Assembly (NCBI RefSeq): GCF_000381905.1
Contig: NZ_KB907272.1
Span: 1-64,000, forward strand
From: Paenibacillus fonticola DSM 21315
GTDB lineage: Bacteria > Bacillota > Bacilli > Paenibacillales > Paenibacillaceae
DNA length: 64,000 nucleotides
Direction: 5' to 3'
Below are positions 61,103 to 64,000 of the stretch, one piece after another. Every line of letters starts with the position of its first letter. Position 1 is the first letter of the stretch. Below the pieces are notes generated by a model that worked only from the letters and a program-made list of their open reading frames with translations, ran no database searches and was not told the origin of the DNA. A program made the position numbers and the translations under genes.

Positions 61103-61906
61103 ATGAACAGGAAGCGGAGGGAAAGCAATATGAACGAAAAGTTAAAGAAAGCTTGGCTGCAGCTTTCGTTTTGGATCGTGATACTCGGCCTGTGGCAGTT
61201 GCTATCTTTAGTGTACGGCCCGGAAATTGTTCCGGGGCCTTTATACACAGCGAAGGGCGGCTACGAGCTGCTCATGGACGGGACGCTGCTGCAGTATATC
61301 GGAATTAGCACATACCGCGTTCTGCTGGGCTGGACGCTGGGCAGCCTGATCGCCGTGCCTGTGGGCATCATCATTGGCAAAGTGAATCCGATCCGGGTAT
61401 TTGCAGAGCCATTCCTCAATTTTATTCGATTCATTCCGCCCATTGCCTTTATCACCTTATTTCTGGTCTGGTTCGGCATTGGGGAAACGTCGAAGGTCAT
61501 GCTGATCATGTACGCCACGTTTTTTATCGTCATTCTCAACACACTGACCGGCGTCTTATCCGTTGAGGAGGATAAAATCCGCTCCGCTCGCAGCATGGGT
61601 GCTTCGGAGTGGCAGATCGTCCTACATGTCATCATCCCGGCTACAGTTCCCTACATCTTTACGGGCATTCGCCTGGCAATGGGTACGTCGTTTATGGCGA
61701 TTATCGGCGCCGAAATGATCGCTTCCAATGAGGGAGTAGGGTATTTAATTTGGAATTCGCGGCTGTTCTTCCGCACCGATTGGATTTTTGTCGGGCTCAT
61801 ATGCTTGGGATTCATGGGCTTTCTGACGGATCGTGCAGTTGCATTGCTAGGGCGGAAGCTATTGTCCCGGTACGGGGTGGTCAGCACGAACTCATTAAGA
61901 CGGTAA
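61103..61906 (+). CDS. ABC transporter permease, SsuC/TauC type
   Basis: About 267 residues with five to six membrane helices. The EAA-type segment is ARSMGASEWQIVLHVIIPATVPYIFTGIRLAMG near residue 155, the family hallmark. Two in-frame starts have almost the same leader: ATG 61103 after GGGGGAAGCAAC, and ATG 61130 after AGGGAAAGCAAT. I give the longer; the shorter would make a 258-residue protein. It closes the operon. Confidence 0.9.
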   Translation: MNRKRRESNMNEKLKKAWLQLSFWIVILGLWQLLSLVYGPEIVPGPLYTAKGGYELLMDGTLLQYIGISTYRVLLGWTLGSLIAVPVGIIIGKVNPIRVFAEPFLNFIRFIPPIAFITLFLVWFGIGETSKVMLIMYATFFIVILNTLTGVLSVEEDKIRSARSMGASEWQIVLHVIIPATVPYIFTGIRLAMGTSFMAIIGAEMIASNEGVGYLIWNSRLFFRTDWIFVGLICLGFMGFLTDRAVALLGRKLLSRYGVVSTNSLRR

Positions 61907-61934
61907 ATGCAATGCAATTGAATATGGCAACATT

Positions 61935-61966
61935 AAAAGGCCCCAATGAAAATTCGGAGCCTTTTA
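61935..61966. terminator. Hairpin between the permease and the MerR-type gene
   Basis: AAAAGGC pairs with GCCTTTT, with imperfect CC/GG inner pairs around AATGAAAATTC. It lies between converging genes and is a modest terminator. Confidence 0.65.
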
Positions 61967-62016
61967 GTTATGTTTACATAACTATTATTATGTAACTACC
62001 TATCCATCTTTGTATC

Positions 62017-62724
62017 CTAACAATGGTTCATCATCTGCGAATAGGTCATCATCTCAGCTATGCCTTGATACTGAAATATCAGCTGTTGATTCAGTTTTCT
62101 CATGGCGAGCTCGAAGGATTTTTCTACGCTCGCTAAATTTTTCGTGTCCAGGTCATCCAGCAATTGCTTTATGTTTTCTATGAAATATACGGTTTTTCTC
62201 AAGCTGCTGATGACGATAATTTTTCTTAATTCACGAGAGGTAAACACCCGGTATCCATTATGAAGGTTTCTTATAGATCGAATTAATCCTTCCTTTTCCC
62301 AATGACGGATAGCCGAAGGATTGACTCCAGCAATTTCCGCGACTTCTCCGATCGTCATGGCATCTGTTATTTTATACTTTCGGTATTTCGAAAAATCGGC
62401 ATGTTTGATCATGGTGAGGACCGATTCCACTCTCTGCTTTTCCACTTGTATGTCATGCAACTGCTGATTGATAGACCAGAGCGCTTCTTCTGCATGGCCT
62501 TGCTGCATTTTTCTCATTGAATTGTAAACAACGGGAATCTCATATCCTTTTAGCAGGGTACGAATGGTGATGAAGGCTTGCCGATGAATAGGCGCATAAC
62601 ATCTCCGGTTGCTGGCTGTTCTCGGGACTTCAGGAATCAAACCTTGTTCTTCATACCTTCGCAAAGTGGTCGTACTAACACTCAACTGCTTGGCTATTTG
62701 TTTTGGCGTATAAGCGTTATACAT
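62017..62724 (-). CDS. Regulator with two MerR-type helix-turn-helix domains
   Basis: A 235-residue protein with two MerR headpieces. The first is at about residues 4-60 (YTPKQIAKQLSVSTTTLRRYEEQGLIPEVPR). The second is at about 120-180 (TIGEVAEIAGVNPSAIRHWEKEGLIRSIRNLHNGYRVFTSRE). A long helix separates them and another follows. MerR proteins normally have one headpiece and dimerise. This one may bind two sites in one chain or form a larger assembly. ATG 62724 has TTGGAG upstream. It is divergent from the alpha/beta hydrolase gene, a likely target. Confidence 0.82.
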   Translation of the reverse strand: MYNAYTPKQIAKQLSVSTTTLRRYEEQGLIPEVPRTASNRRCYAPIHRQAFITIRTLLKGYEIPVVYNSMRKMQQGHAEEALWSINQQLHDIQVEKQRVESVLTMIKHADFSKYRKYKITDAMTIGEVAEIAGVNPSAIRHWEKEGLIRSIRNLHNGYRVFTSRELRKIIVISSLRKTVYFIENIKQLLDDLDTKNLASVEKSFELAMRKLNQQLIFQYQGIAEMMTYSQMMNHC

Positions 62725-62879
62725 ATTGAATTTCTCCAATCCTTGAAGTTGAACCTTAAAGTGCTGCAACAATATTAAATAGAAAAAATGCTCGTAAATC
62801 AAGCCTTTAGGTGAGATAAACCGAAAGATTGCTTCATTGTTATATGATGGCCTTATAAAGCAAATTGGGAGTGATTGGT

Positions 62880-63767
62880 TTGATAAAAATAGTCAGACTG
62901 GACAATGGCTCGGAAATTGAAGCAGGGCTAGTTGGAGATCCACAGGGCAAAACGATCATGCTGCCTGTAGCCAAGAAGACGGTTACCGGCGAAGCGGCGG
63001 AAAATTTGAAATTGTGGGGTGTAGACCCGGAACTGGGACAGCGTTTGGTTCATGGACTTGCAGATCGGTTTCAGGTTCTATATTTCGATTATGAAGGTCA
63101 TTTGTTCGCGAATCCAAACGCTGAAGGGTTGACGGCAGAACAAATCGTTAAAGATTTACTGTATATCGCTGATGAAATGAAGGTTCAACGCTTTAGCTAT
63201 TATGGTTATTCCTGGTTAGCGCTTGCAGGGTTGCAGCTGGCTTTGCTGACCGATCGACTGGATAGCTTGGTGATGGGCGGATTTCCACCATACGAGGGCC
63301 CGTATAAAGAAATGCGGATTGTAACCCAAAAAACCTATGAGCTAACGCTGCTTGATCACCAGGAACCCGTCTATCCATCTAGTGAATCTTGGAATCCAGA
63401 TGAAGTGGATTGGGATAACGTCCCCGTGACCATTGATCCTTTGGTTACAAAGCAATTTATGACCTTGTATCAAAGTTTAATCGGATTTGACGACAGAAGC
63501 ATTCAGGATCGGCTGCCGATTCCGAAACTCGTTTTTGCCGGGGAACAAGATACGATCGTGTATGGTGAAAAATTTGGGAGCGTCAAGGTAGATATTATTG
63601 GTTTGCTGGAAAAAAACAAGCAGCAGTTAATCAATATGGGATGGGATATTGAAGTCCTGAAGGGGAGAGACATGGACCATACAAAAGCGATGCAGCCAGC
63701 CGCAGTTTTGCCTCTGATCAAACCTTGGTTTATTGCAAAACTACTAGGCGAGAATCAGGGAGTATAA
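62880..63767 (+). CDS. Alpha/beta hydrolase-fold protein
   Basis: A 295-residue protein. The nucleophile elbow is GYSWLA near residue 112, with the oxyanion region near LPVAKKTVTGEA (about 30), a candidate acid in FAGEQDTIVYG near 222 and the His in GRDMDHTKAM near 264. These fit a serine hydrolase, although the G-x-S-x-G motif is altered to G-Y-S-W-L. TTG 62880 has GGGAGTG upstream. The gene is divergent from the double-MerR gene. The substrate is unknown. Confidence 0.82.
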   Translation: MIKIVRLDNGSEIEAGLVGDPQGKTIMLPVAKKTVTGEAAENLKLWGVDPELGQRLVHGLADRFQVLYFDYEGHLFANPNAEGLTAEQIVKDLLYIADEMKVQRFSYYGYSWLALAGLQLALLTDRLDSLVMGGFPPYEGPYKEMRIVTQKTYELTLLDHQEPVYPSSESWNPDEVDWDNVPVTIDPLVTKQFMTLYQSLIGFDDRSIQDRLPIPKLVFAGEQDTIVYGEKFGSVKVDIIGLLEKNKQQLINMGWDIEVLKGRDMDHTKAMQPAAVLPLIKPWFIAKLLGENQGV

Positions 63768-63781
63768 ATATTAAAATAAAG

Positions 63782-63818
63782 ACACACTTAATCATTTTTG
63801 TGATTAAGTGTGTTTTTA
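63782..63818 (+). terminator. Terminator after the hydrolase gene
   Basis: ACACACTTAATCA pairs perfectly with TGATTAAGTGTGT around TTTTTG, followed by TTTTATT. Confidence 0.92.
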
Positions 63819-63873
63819 TTTAGCAACATCTGGTACTTTATATAATATATCAGAGATATAAGAGGAGGGGATA

Positions 63874-64000
63874 ATGTTGAAAGTAAATCATCTTATGAAA
63901 TATTTTAGCTATCTTCTATTTATTGCAATTTTTTATTATTGTGGAACTGCGTTGTTGGAAGAACATAGCAGGCAAGCGTTAAAAACCTATAATTATAATT
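63874..64000 (+). CDS. Small membrane protein, partial
   Basis: The frame starts at ATG 63874 after AGGAGGGG and runs off the end of the window. The visible 42 residues are MLKVNHLMKYF, then a hydrophobic helix FSYLLFIAIFYYCGTALL, then a charged stretch. This looks like a signal anchor or N-terminal membrane segment. Nothing more can be said. Confidence 0.6.
   Translation, partial: MLKVNHLMKYFSYLLFIAIFYYCGTALLEEHSRQALKTYNYN

Overview
The window looks like chromosomal DNA of a Paenibacillus-type Firmicute. Evidence is the mid-range base composition, strong AGGAGG-like ribosome sites, frequent TTG and GTG starts, Bacillus-type CysJ/CysI, RhaEW and LutABC, a Bce-like sensor/transporter module, 7-1-7 Fur boxes and many PTS genes. 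The genus is inferred from gene content, not from a marker gene. There are no rRNA, tRNA or CRISPR features, and no intact transposon.

Layout. (1) 1-280: 3' end of a group II intron. (2) 436-4022: cysJI, assimilatory sulfite reductase. (3) 4023-5473: a repeat-rich gap. (4) 5474-14606: rhamnose catabolism (rhaB, rhaEW, rhaI, DeoR regulator) followed by lutABC for lactate oxidation. This cluster is flanked by two inverted copies of a composite repeat (conserved 200-bp module, variable tandem array, hairpin). (5) 15170-17445: a cupin, a membrane metallophosphoesterase and a decayed IS200/IS605 tnpA. (6) 17446-21677: a divergent, Fur-boxed siderophore uptake locus. (7) 22152-24579: Rrf2 regulator, luciferase-like monooxygenase and VOC protein. 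(8) 24755-29863: two-component system plus ABC transporter of the peptide-resistance type, with a palindrome before the transporter. (9) 30147-31037: an unrecognised protein with a deoxyribosyltransferase-like C-terminus. (10) 31300-39168: a PTS operon (PRD regulator, EIIA, EIIB, EIIC, GatZ/KbaZ-like protein, transketolase, HAD phosphatase) whose sugar is not obvious. (11) 39411-46122: tyrosine recombinase, GNAT-YoaP, cyclophilin lipoprotein, broken M28 peptidase, DUF421 protein and phosphodiesterase. (12) 46229-51894: sucrose regulator and scrB-scrK-scrA with three identical-type operators. (13) 51937-56977: secreted propeller/BIG2 protein, P450, SDR and TetR. (14) 57234-61906: MarR, arylsulfotransferase-like protein and a sulfonate/nitrate-type ABC transporter. 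(15) 62017-64000: a regulator with two MerR headpieces, an alpha/beta hydrolase and a truncated membrane protein.

How the parts work together. RhaB, RhaI and RhaEW take rhamnose to DHAP and L-lactate, and LutABC can take that lactate to pyruvate. The sulfur genes bracket the window: cysJI reduces sulfite, and the arylsulfotransferase/ABC operon probably handles organosulfur compounds. The best candidates for undescribed biology are the GatZ-like/transketolase PTS operon, the composite inverted repeats around the rhamnose-lactate cluster, the arylsulfotransferase operon and the tandem-MerR regulator. All calls are made by reading the sequence; no database search was run.
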